DNA of 36,125 nucleotides, taken from NCBI GenBank assembly GCA_964576535.1, contig CAZNWB010000033.1:1-36125 (forward strand). Reading direction: 5' to 3'. The notes beneath the pieces are model-generated. The model was not told where the DNA came from and did no database searches. It saw nothing but the letters and a program-made list of their open reading frames with translations. Positions 1 to 7,114 of the stretch are shown piece after piece (position 1 is the stretch's first letter; the number at the start of each line of letters is the position of its first letter). The translations under genes and the position numbers were made by a program. Source of the DNA: 2-02-FULL-66-22 sp964576535 (lineage in GTDB: Bacteria; Methylomirabilota; Methylomirabilia; Methylomirabilales; 2-02-FULL-66-22).

Positions 1-2282
1 CGCTGGGGGCCCCGAGCCGCAAGATCGCGGCGGTCCAGAGCCAGCTTCCCGCGGAGAGCGCTCGTCTCGGGCTGGAACTCCAAAGGCTGCTGCGCCTTCT
101 GCGGGAGCAGCCGACGCTCGAGACGCTCGAGGGAGGGCAGGAAATCTGGGTGGAGTGGCTGCGCCAGGTGGCCACTTGGCTCAATGAGATCACGCAGCGG
201 GCCACGCGACTCCAGGAAGGCCTGACCCGCCTAGCGGACGAGCAGCAGAGGTGGACCCAGATCCAGGACGCCGCGCGGGCGGCGAAGGCGCCGGGGCCGA
301 TCCTCCAGCAGATCGCCGGGGTCCTCGCCGCGATTGAGCAGGCGCAGAAGACCCTCCTGGCCCAGCGCGCCACCGTGCTCGACCTCCAGAGCCGCGTCGC
401 CCAAGAGGTGGCCCGCTGCCAGACGGCGTTGGCGCAGATCGCCGAGGTGCAGAAGCAGCTGCTGGAAGGGCTCCTGGTGCGGGACCACCCGCCGCTCTGG
501 AGCGGCGAGTTGTGGGGTGCGTGGCCCGAGGACCTTCGCCGCGTCCGCGACTTGGCCGCCTCCTGGTGGGGGGGAATCACCCTGGCCCTGCGCAATCCCG
601 CCGAGGGCCTCGCGCCGACTGTGGTTTTTTCCTTGGTTCTGGCCGTGCTGCTGTGGGCGGCGCAACGCTGGGTACGTCGGGAGGCGGCCGCCGAAGAGGC
701 CCCGTCGTTCGGGGCCGCGGTGTTCGATCTTCCCCTCTCCGCCGCGATGCTCATCGCGGTGTTGGGCCACCTCATCGTGTATGGGCCCTTTCGCCCCGTG
801 GTGCGGGACCTGGTCGGGGTTCTGCTCCTGGTCCCGATGATTCGGTTGACCACGCCGTTCGTGGACCCGCGGGTGGTCCCCGGCCTTTTCATGCTGGGGA
901 CGCTGTTCGCCCTCGATACCGTCCGGCGTGTCGTGGCCGGCGGGCCGGTCCTCGGGCCGGCGCTCTTGGCGCTGGAGATGCTCGCGGGCATCCTGGCGCT
1001 GGGGTACGCGCTGTCCAGCGGGGATCTCCGGCGCCCCCCTGCGGGGGCGAGGGAATCGGAGCGGCTGAGATCCCTCCGGATGGGGGCCGGCCTCGTTCTG
1101 TTCTTGTTCGCCGCCACACTAGGAGCCGCGGTCCTTGGGTATCTGCGCCTGGGGCGGTTGCTGGCCTCGGGCGTGCTCGGCAGCGCCTACGCGGCGCTGC
1201 TCCTGAACGCGCACGTCCGAGTGTTAACCGGCGTGGCGGCGTTGGTCTTCCGGATGTGGCCGGTCCGCCTCCTCGGGATGGTCCAACACCACCGCGACCT
1301 GCTGGAGCGCCGCACGCACCGCGTGCTGGTCTGGGTCGCGGTTGGCGCCTGGACCTTCCGGTCGCTTGCCTACGTCGGCCTGCTGGGGCCGGTGTGGGTC
1401 CTGGGGCAAAGCCTGCTGGCGGCCAAGCTGCAGCGGGGCTCGATCAGCATCTCCCTGGGCGATGTCCTCGATTTCACGCTCACGGTGGGTCTGGCCTTTC
1501 TGCTATCCATGTTCATCCGCTTCGCGCTGCAGGAAGATGTGTACCCCCGCATCGGCCTGACGCGCGGCGTCTCCTACGCCTTCTCGAGCCTGCTGAATTA
1601 CCTGATCGTGACCCTCGGGTTCTTGCTGGGCCTGGCGGTGCTGGGGCTGGACCTCACCAAGGTGACCATCCTGGCCGGGGCGCTCGGCGTCGGCATCGGC
1701 TTTGGGCTGCAAGGTGTGGTGAACAATTTTGTCTCGGGGCTGATCCTGCTGTTCGAGCGGCCGATCCACGTGGGCGACAGCGTCGAGGTCGGGAATCAGG
1801 CGGGAACGGTCTCCCGGATCGGCATCCGCGCCAGCGTGGTGCGCACCTCGCAGGGGGCCGAGCTCATCGTCCCCAACGCGCAGCTCATCACGGAGCGGTT
1901 GACCAACTGGACACTCAGCGACCGGCGGCGGCGCATTGATCTGCCGGTGGGCGTGGATTACGGCAGCCCGCCCCAGAAGGTGATCGAGGTGCTGGGGGCG
2001 GTGGGGCGGGCGCATCCCGACGTGTTGCGCGATCCGCCGCCTCAGGCCTTCTTCACCGGCTTCGGGGACAGCGCGATCAATTTCGAGCTGCGCGTCTGGA
2101 CGGAGCATTTCGACCGATGGTTTCAGATCCGGAGCGAGGTCGCGGTCGCCGCCTACGATGCGGTGCTCGCGGCGGGGATGTCGTTTCCCTCCGCCCAGCC
2201 CGAGGTGCGCCTGCGCCGAGACGCATCGGACGCCCCGGGCACGGCCTCCCAGCCCGCCGGGGAGGATGAGGAGGATGAGTAG
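1..2282 (+). CDS. MscS-family mechanosensitive channel, 5'-partial
   Basis: Large mechanosensitive ion channel of the MscS superfamily, gating solute efflux through the inner membrane on osmotic downshift (known for the family). The frame stays open to the left window edge (first full codon at base 3), so the GTG at 150 is probably internal and the true start lies upstream. The N-terminal part, roughly the first 125 residues after base 150, is Gln/Glu/Arg-rich and looks like coiled coil, as in the periplasmic domains of MscK/YbiO-type members. Several hydrophobic helices follow. The MscS core starts near residue 510 counted from 150, with the Gly/Ala-rich pore helix GVGIGFGLQGVVNNF and then the beta-domain signature FERPIHVGDSVEVG. 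The tail is acidic. The long multi-helix N-terminus argues for a KefA-like rather than a small MscS. Family assignment is firm; the subgroup is not. Confidence 0.93.
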   Translation, partial: LGAPSRKIAAVQSQLPAESARLGLELQRLLRLLREQPTLETLEGGQEIWVEWLRQVATWLNEITQRATRLQEGLTRLADEQQRWTQIQDAARAAKAPGPILQQIAGVLAAIEQAQKTLLAQRATVLDLQSRVAQEVARCQTALAQIAEVQKQLLEGLLVRDHPPLWSGELWGAWPEDLRRVRDLAASWWGGITLALRNPAEGLAPTVVFSLVLAVLLWAAQRWVRREAAAEEAPSFGAAVFDLPLSAAMLIAVLGHLIVYGPFRPVVRDLVGVLLLVPMIRLTTPFVDPRVVPGLFMLGTLFALDTVRRVVAGGPVLGPALLALEMLAGILALGYALSSGDLRRPPAGARESERLRSLRMGAGLVLFLFAATLGAAVLGYLRLGRLLASGVLGSAYAALLLNAHVRVLTGVAALVFRMWPVRLLGMVQHHRDLLERRTHRVLVWVAVGAWTFRSLAYVGLLGPVWVLGQSLLAAKLQRGSISISLGDVLDFTLTVGLAFLLSMFIRFALQEDVYPRIGLTRGVSYAFSSLLNYLIVTLGFLLGLAVLGLDLTKVTILAGALGVGIGFGLQGVVNNFVSGLILLFERPIHVGDSVEVGNQAGTVSRIGIRASVVRTSQGAELIVPNAQLITERLTNWTLSDRRRRIDLPVGVDYGSPPQKVIEVLGAVGRAHPDVLRDPPPQAFFTGFGDSAINFELRVWTEHFDRWFQIRSEVAVAAYDAVLAAGMSFPSAQPEVRLRRDASDAPGTASQPAGEDEEDE

Positions 2283-2536
2283 GACGAAACCGGCCTGCGC
2301 GCGCGGCCGCAGGGGTGGGAACAGAAGCCACTGGGACGTGGCGGGGGGGCGCGACCACCGCGGGTGCGGCGCCGCGAGGACGGCGGTTGCGGAAAGGGGT
2401 GGTAGGCGCCCGAAACTGCACGCGCCCTGAATCTGCAGGCCAGGGCGTGTTAGGCTGACTGCCGGCCACATTTGGGGAGTCGGGGGTTTCTCATGGGGCG
2501 AATTTGGCACTCGCCCGTGGGACCGGAGGAGGTCAA

Positions 2537-3064
2537 ATGGGAAAGATCGTTTCCACAGTTGTCCGCGAGATCCGGGAGGTAATACCGGCGACGATCTTCT
2601 TCCTTCTCACGTTTCATCTTGTGGCGGTTACGAAGACACTGATACTCGAAGAATATGGAATCACACCGGCAGGGGCGGCCGCCGCGACCATCGGTGCACT
2701 GATCGTCGCGAAAGTCATTCTGATCGCAGATAAGCTTCCTTTCATCGATCTGTTCCGCAATAAGCCACTGGCGTATAGCGTCATCTGGAAGACCATGATT
2801 TTTGGCAGTATTGTCCTTCTCTTTCGGTACGTAGAAGAACTCGTCCCAATGCTTTCCAAGTATGGCAGCGTGATTCGTGCGAGCCAGCATCTCGTCCAGG
2901 AGCTATCATGGCCACATTTCTGGGCGCTCCAAATCTTGCTCCTGGTGTCGCTACTCTTATACTGCTCGGGGACCGAACTCGTCCGCACCATTGGCGCCAA
3001 CCAGATGATGGAAATGTTTTTCGGCTGGAAGCCCGGTTCGTCCTCCCAGAGCAGCGGGCAATGA
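2537..3064 (+). CDS. Four-helix membrane protein of unknown function
   Basis: A 175-residue protein with four hydrophobic stretches (about residues 15-36, 47-66, 80-98 and 125-145), so a likely integral inner-membrane protein with a short charged N-terminus and a Ser/Gln-rich tail. I do not recognise the family. The ATG at 2537 was chosen because a strong Shine-Dalgarno (GGAGGAGG, 2525-2532) sits just before it; the frame opens slightly earlier at 2504 without such a site. Base composition is visibly more AT-rich than the neighbours (many ATT, ATC, GAA and AAG codons), which could mean recent acquisition. The 250-bp gap upstream holds only a weak hairpin around 2419-2450 that might terminate the channel gene. 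Coding status is likely, function unknown. Confidence 0.72.
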   Translation: MGKIVSTVVREIREVIPATIFFLLTFHLVAVTKTLILEEYGITPAGAAAATIGALIVAKVILIADKLPFIDLFRNKPLAYSVIWKTMIFGSIVLLFRYVEELVPMLSKYGSVIRASQHLVQELSWPHFWALQILLLVSLLLYCSGTELVRTIGANQMMEMFFGWKPGSSSQSSGQ

Positions 3065-3074
3065 GTTCAGCAAG

Positions 3075-3224
3075 AAGGTACCGGACACCTTTCGAGAGGT
3101 AATTGCCTGATACCCCCGGAACGGATTTTCGATTCTTCAGCTATTTCCCCACCCCGGAGGACTTCGACGTGCTCCTGGCCCACCTGCGGGAGCTGATCCG
3201 AGGCTGAAAGGCGTCCGGTACCTT
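3075..3224. repeat. 150-bp mini-element bounded by 19-bp inverted repeats
   Basis: The left arm aaggtaccggacacctttc (3075-3093) pairs with the right arm at 3206-3224 with 18 of 19 positions matching in inverted orientation. The arms contain a KpnI-like core (ggtacc). The size and structure are those of a MITE or a REP-doublet (REPIN-like) element moved in trans by a transposase. The window does contain a REP-associated transposase (31342-32349), but its own flanking repeat has a different sequence, so this element probably belongs to another transposase family. The interior carries the tail of an open reading frame (next entry). Confidence 0.7.
3121..3207 (+). pseudogene. Gene remnant (C-terminal tail) inside the mini-element
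   Basis: Between the inverted repeats the plus strand reads 28 protein-like codons ending FFSYFPTPEDFDVLLAHLRE-LIRG and a TGA whose last two bases are the second and third bases of the right repeat arm. Codon use and composition look like a genuine protein C-terminus, but there is no start codon or ribosome-binding site. The simplest reading is that the element captured, or landed in, the end of a gene that was then lost. I do not recognise the parent protein. Confidence 0.4.
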
Positions 3225-3388
3225 TTCGCCAGCGGAGGGCGGCCGGCTCGGTCGGGTCCAGCAGGCGCGATTCTTGTTTGCCCGGGGGGTCTCCGGTGTG
3301 CTAAGAATACCCATCCTAAAGCCGCCAGGCGCTCCCCCGGGCGGGGGACGAGGCACGGGGCGCAGGCGGCGGGAAAGGAGGCAGGGGC

Positions 3389-3865
3389 ATGCGAGACAGA
3401 GTGCGGAAGGTGGTCGCGGTCAGCGCCTTGGTCGGTCTCCTCACGACCGGCTGCGCCACGATGGAGGCCAACCCAAAGACCACCATCGGGGCCGTCGGGG
3501 GCGGGACGCTGGGGGGCCTGATCGCCGCGGCCGCGGGCGGGAACCCGGCGGCCATCGCCGCGAGCGTGATCGGCGGCATCCTGGTGGGTGGGCTGATCGG
3601 TAACCTTCTGGATGAGCGGGACAAGCGGCTGGCCGCTGAGGCAGAGCGGAAGGCGCTGGAGTCGGCCCCAGCGGGCACGAGCGTCGCGTGGCGGAACCCG
3701 GATAGTGGGCATTCCGGAACGGTGACCCCGACGAAGACGTACCAGAACGCCAGCGGCCAGTACTGTCGCGAGTATCAAACAAATGTGACGGTAGGCGACA
3801 AGAACGAGAAGGCCTACGGCACCGCGTGCCGGCAGCCGGATGGAAGCTGGAAGATCGTCAGCTAA
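3389..3865 (+). CDS. Glycine-zipper surface-antigen-like lipoprotein
   Basis: A 158-residue exported lipoprotein. The N-terminus is a lipoprotein signal with lipobox LTTGC near residue 22. A glycine-zipper segment follows (about residues 32-70, repeated GGxxGG and GG-I-GG spacing) that would form a two-helix membrane hairpin. The C-terminal half contains two Cys residues and the motif SGTVTPTKTYQNASGQYCRE, typical of the RT0821/Lpp0805 or 17-kDa surface-antigen-like family in outer membranes. The start at 3389 has a good Shine-Dalgarno (AAAGGAGG) upstream. It probably anchors in the outer membrane and may influence envelope integrity; no precise role is known for most members. Confidence 0.85.
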   Translation: MRDRVRKVVAVSALVGLLTTGCATMEANPKTTIGAVGGGTLGGLIAAAAGGNPAAIAASVIGGILVGGLIGNLLDERDKRLAAEAERKALESAPAGTSVAWRNPDSGHSGTVTPTKTYQNASGQYCREYQTNVTVGDKNEKAYGTACRQPDGSWKIVS

Positions 3866-3883
3866 CCCCAATCCGAAATCATC

Positions 3884-4022
3884 AACCGCCAAGGCGCCAA
3901 ATACGCCAAGATTGGACGGTGCATGCAGGGAAGGGAACGGAAATTCTCAAAGCTCCTTGAAGCTGCGTCAGGGGTCTCCCACTTTGATTCCACACCTTCG
4001 TGTCCTTGGCGTCTTGGCGGTT
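3884..4022. repeat. Dispersed CCAAGGCGCCAA inverted repeat pair
   Basis: aaccgccaaggcgccaa (3884-3900) is matched in inverted orientation at 4006-4022 with 16 of 17 positions. A third copy, identical in sequence to the left arm (in the opposite orientation), lies at 9986-10002 upstream of the PPOX gene. The pair ends about 30 bp before the EF-hand start codon. It behaves like a dispersed intergenic repeat family; no coding potential is seen in the 105 bp between the arms. Confidence 0.65.
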
Positions 4023-4051
4023 CATATTTTTTCCGAAAGGAGAGCCCGATC

Positions 4052-4465
4052 ATGCACAGCCGCTACGGAGCCCTGCTCCTCGCCACCGTCCTGACCCTCG
4101 GGGGCCTCGGCGGCCCGGCCCTTGCCCAGACCGCCCTCCAGGGCCAGCCGGACTGGAAAGCCCGGTTCCGGACGCACGACCAGAACGGTGATGGCCGGAT
4201 CGATCGCGCCGAGTTCCAGGAGTGGATGATCGAGGTGTTCTACTTCCGCGATAAGAACAGCAAGGGTTACCTCGTCCTGGAGGATGTCCGGGGTGTGATG
4301 GCGCCGGAGACGTTGAAGGCCATCAACCGCAAGGGCGACGGGAAGCTCACGCAACAGGAGTTCCTGAACGCGGTCTTCCTGGACTTCGAGACCGCCGACG
4401 TCAACAGGAACGGGGCCCTGACCATGGAGGAGATCGAGGCCTACATCAGTCGGTCGGGCAAGTAG
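4052..4465 (+). CDS. Secreted EF-hand calcium-binding protein
   Basis: A 137-residue exported protein with a Sec signal peptide (hydrophobic residues about 5-20, cleavage after ALA near residue 25). One canonical EF-hand loop is clear near residues 43-54 (DQNGDGRIDRAE). A degenerate loop with DKNSKGYLVLED follows, then a third region (NRKGDGKLTQQE) and a fourth (DVNRNGALTMEE). Four loops in about 100 residues give a calmodulin-like architecture in the periplasm or outside the cell. The ATG at 4052 was chosen for its Shine-Dalgarno (AAAGGAGAG) and the signal peptide; the frame upstream of it is repeat sequence. Repeats flank the gene on both sides. A calcium-sensing or buffering role is inferred from the motifs only. 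Confidence 0.88.
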   Translation: MHSRYGALLLATVLTLGGLGGPALAQTALQGQPDWKARFRTHDQNGDGRIDRAEFQEWMIEVFYFRDKNSKGYLVLEDVRGVMAPETLKAINRKGDGKLTQQEFLNAVFLDFETADVNRNGALTMEEIEAYISRSGK

Positions 4466-4490
4466 TTTCTCGATGGCCCCCCGGGGACAG

Positions 4491-4565
4491 GGATGGCAAT
4501 CGGGCAATCTGGCAATCCGGCAATCAGGGAACTTGGCGATTGAGCCTTCCTAGTCGCCAAATCAC
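4491..4565. repeat. GGCAATC tandem repeat with hairpin
   Basis: Four near-identical units of the type ggcaatc(c/t/g)g follow each other at about 4494-4525. A short stem comes next (ttggcga / tcgccaa, about 4533-4560). A second copy of this composite element lies at 9901-9966. It sits 26 bp after the EF-hand stop codon and could act as a transcript end, but its recurrence elsewhere points to a mobile or dispersed repeat. The remaining sequence up to 4759 holds a GC-rich stem near 4600-4620 and nothing else I can support. Confidence 0.6.
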
Positions 4566-4759
4566 CGGGGGGGGCCTCCGCCCCTCGGGCGGATCATGCG
4601 CCCCCGGAGATGCGGGGGCCGCTGCAGGGCATGTTCCTCCATGATCACGCGGATGGATCTGCGGGACATGGAGATGCGGGCAGCCGCCGCGGTGGCGGCA
4701 CGGCAGGGAACCGGGGGTGGGGGGCACGGCCGTTCACCCCACACGAGAGGAGGATTGCG

Positions 4760-5251
4760 ATGCGACGCGGACTGATCAGTGGGCTCATGGTGGTCGTGCT
4801 CGTGGGACTCGCAGCCGCGGCTTGGGCCGGCGAGGAGAAGAAGGGCGTGAAGGTGGGCGTGCTCAAGTGCAATGAGGCGAGCGGCTGGGGGCTCGTCTTC
4901 GGCTCCTCGACCGATCTGAAGTGCGTGTTCACCCCGGCCGCCAAGGGGGCGAAGCCGACCCGCTACACCGGCAAGATCAAGAAGTTCGGCGTGGACATCG
5001 GCTACCAGGAGGACGCCGTGATCTACTGGGGCGTGATGTCCACGTCCGAGAAAATCGTGCCGGGGGAGTTCGTGGGCACCTACGTGGGGGTCACGGCCGA
5101 TGCCGCGTGGGCGGGGGGGCTGGGCGCCAACGTGCTCCTCGGCGGCTCCAAGAAGGGCTTCGCGCTCCAGCCGGTCAGCGTCACGGGGATCGCCGGCGCC
5201 AACGTGGCCGGCGGGCTGACCGAGGTCGAACTCACGGCCGTCAAGAAGTAA
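4760..5251 (+). CDS. DUF992 family exported protein
   Basis: A 163-residue protein with a Sec signal peptide (hydrophobic core about residues 5-22, cleavage after AWA). The mature part begins with VKVGVLKCNEASGWGLVFGS and continues with a CVFTP segment, RYTGKIKKFGVDIGY and a Gly/Ala-rich C-terminus. This is the DUF992 pattern, well known from alphaproteobacteria: a small, probably beta-rich periplasmic protein with two conserved Cys. The ATG at 4760 has an excellent Shine-Dalgarno (GAGAGGAGG). The longer upstream frame is repeat-derived and was not used. The biochemical function of the family is unknown. Confidence 0.87.
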   Translation: MRRGLISGLMVVVLVGLAAAAWAGEEKKGVKVGVLKCNEASGWGLVFGSSTDLKCVFTPAAKGAKPTRYTGKIKKFGVDIGYQEDAVIYWGVMSTSEKIVPGEFVGTYVGVTADAAWAGGLGANVLLGGSKKGFALQPVSVTGIAGANVAGGLTEVELTAVKK

Positions 5252-5274
5252 CGGCGAGCAGACAAAACCCGTAA

Positions 5275-5565
5275 CGGACGATAAATCCGAAATCCGAAGC
5301 ACGAAATTCGAAACAAACGTAGGAAAATTCGAAATCCGAAGCCCGAAATCCGAAGCAATTTCGAATGGGGGAAAATCCGAAACGCGAGACTTGAAGGAAG
5401 TTCGAACGTTCAGGCAAGAGGAAGGCTCGAAACCGCATGGCGCGTTTCGATCATTGCCCTTTCGAATTTCGGATTTGCTTCGGATTTCGATATTCGAGTT
5501 TCGAAATTGAGCCTGGATTTTGGGTTTGATCGGATTTCGATATTCGAATTTCGGATTTGACCGAG
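5275..5565. repeat. Degenerate CCGAAAT / ATTTCGG inverted repeat region
   Basis: The 400-bp gap before the protease gene is AT-richer than its surroundings and almost entirely built from degenerate copies of a short motif. The left half (5281-5395) carries cgaaatccgaagc-type units and the right half (5458-5562) carries the reverse complement (gcttcggatttcg). The two halves can therefore fold back on each other as one long imperfect hairpin around a 60-bp centre. I see no convincing gene in it. Confidence 0.7.
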
Positions 5566-5651
5566 GATCTGAAGAGGAGAAATCCTCCATGCCAGGGCAG
5601 CAGGACGAGCAAAGGCCTGGGGCGCCAGGACGACTCGTGAGGGAGTCTAAG

Positions 5652-6923
5652 ATGATCCAGCGGAGTCTTGCGCGAACGGGCGGCCGGGGCCGGGTCTGGC
5701 CACGGGGCGCGGGGCGTGGGCGCGGCTGGCTTCTTGCGTGCGCTCTGGTCATTGGCCTCGTGACGCTCCCGCAGTTGGCGGCAGGCGGGCAGCGCGCCAC
5801 CGAGCGAGACGTAGAGCGGGTGGAGGCCATGATCCTCCGGGTCAAGCCGGCCGTCGTGGGGATCCTCACCGATGTCCGGGCTGAGGTGACCATTCGCTGC
5901 GGGAAGAACGACACCTATGTGGTGAAGCCGGATCCGGATCGCGAGAACGGCACCGGCTTCATCATTCACCCGGACGGCTGGATCGCCACCAACGGCCACG
6001 TGGTCAAGCCCGTCTATAAGGACGACGAGGAGCACATCGCCAATTTCCTGGAGCAGGCGGCGAATGCGGCCTGTGGGCTGGCCAAGCTCCCCGCCAAGTG
6101 GCGCGAGGTGCGGCTGGAGGCGATTTTCAAGGACCCGGAGAACCGGAAGGGAGTCAAGCTGACCAAGCGACTCGAAGTGTTCCTCCAGAAGCGGGTGGCC
6201 CCCGGGACCCCAGCCCCCCCAGGCGTCCCGGGAGTGGTGATGGCTTACAGCCCTCCGATCGACCCCGCGGCCATACCCAAAGGCGGCGGCGTCCCGCCGA
6301 AGGGGAAGGAAATGCTGGATGCCGCCATCATCAAGATCGAGATGACGGACCTTCCCACAGTTGACGTGAAAGGAAGGATGACGCACGTCCACTTGGGCGA
6401 GCCCTTGTTCATCATCGGGTTCCCCGGAGCGGTGCTCTGGCACGACTTCCTCAGCACGGAGAGCCGGGGCGCGGCCTCGGTGACGTTCGGCCGGGTGTCG
6501 GGGTTCAAGCTGGATGTCAACGATCGCTGGGTCATTCAGACGGATGCGGCGATCTCCTGGGGGAACAGCGGGGGGCCGGCGTTCAATCGGAACGGTGAGG
6601 TGATCGGCTTGGCCACGTTCATCACCACCTCAGTGGAGGGGGACCAGGCCATCCAGGGCTTCAACTTTCTGATCCCGGTCGAGACCATCCTGCAAATGGC
6701 CAAGGACTACGGCGTGACGCCCAACACCGACGACCCGTTCATGGAGGAGTGGGAGGCAACTATCGCCGCGTACTTCCAGGGGGACTACCGCCGGGCGTTA
6801 GAGCGCCTGGAAGCGGCCGACAAGGTCCTTCCCGGGCTCTGGGATGTGCAGCGGCTGCGGGTGCTGCTCAAGGATCTCCTGGAGCTGCAGGCGGAGATCA
6901 CGCCGGTCCCTCCGCCGAAATAG
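5652..6923 (+). CDS. Secreted trypsin-like (S1/HtrA-type) serine protease without PDZ
   Basis: A 423-residue protein with an Arg-rich N-region and a hydrophobic signal or anchor near residues 26-45. A chymotrypsin-fold protease domain follows. The apparent triad is His116 in IATNGHVV, Asp223 in LDAAIIKIEM and Ser306 in SWGNSGGPAF. About 100 residues are inserted between His and Asp, including a Pro-rich linker near 183-205, which is unusual. No PDZ domain follows; the C-terminus (about 355-423) is helical and TPR-like. The ATG at 5652 has AGGGAG six bases upstream; an alternative ATG at 5589, with its own GAGGAG, would add 21 polar residues. Probable periplasmic quality-control protease; the substrate is unknown. 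Confidence 0.85.
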   Translation: MIQRSLARTGGRGRVWPRGAGRGRGWLLACALVIGLVTLPQLAAGGQRATERDVERVEAMILRVKPAVVGILTDVRAEVTIRCGKNDTYVVKPDPDRENGTGFIIHPDGWIATNGHVVKPVYKDDEEHIANFLEQAANAACGLAKLPAKWREVRLEAIFKDPENRKGVKLTKRLEVFLQKRVAPGTPAPPGVPGVVMAYSPPIDPAAIPKGGGVPPKGKEMLDAAIIKIEMTDLPTVDVKGRMTHVHLGEPLFIIGFPGAVLWHDFLSTESRGAASVTFGRVSGFKLDVNDRWVIQTDAAISWGNSGGPAFNRNGEVIGLATFITTSVEGDQAIQGFNFLIPVETILQMAKDYGVTPNTDDPFMEEWEATIAAYFQGDYRRALERLEAADKVLPGLWDVQRLRVLLKDLLELQAEITPVPPPK

Positions 6924-7043
6924 CGGCAGCCACATCTCCTTCGAGCCTCCTCTCGGATTGCCGCCGACCACTATGCGCCCATACCCTCCCAGACTGAGAT
7001 AAACCCCGCTCTTCCCCCAGACCCCGCAACCAGGTAGCCGATG

Positions 7044-7072
7044 TTGACCCCGGTTCCCGGCCGGGATAGATT
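7044..7072 (+). promoter_or_regulatory. Sigma70-type promoter of the nitrilase gene
   Basis: TTGACC (7044-7049), a 17-bp spacer and TAGATT (7067-7072) lie 43 bp before the nitrilase start. The spacer is a GC-rich partial palindrome (cccggttcccggccggg). A strong ribosome-binding site (GGGAGGAGG) follows. This suggests the nitrilase has its own transcript rather than reading through from the protease. Confidence 0.55.
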
Positions 7073-7114
7073 CGCATATGAGAACTGCCCGCGAGGGGGC
7101 GGGAGGAGGCTGTC

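Noticed and set aside
512..1939. A 475-codon frame overlapping the channel gene in another phase
   Set aside because: Arg/Gly/Pro-rich with no motif; the channel frame shows clear MscS signatures.
4491..4565. GGCAATC units as a CRISPR array
   Set aside because: The repeat units are 7-9 bp and adjoining, without spacers, and no cas gene is present.
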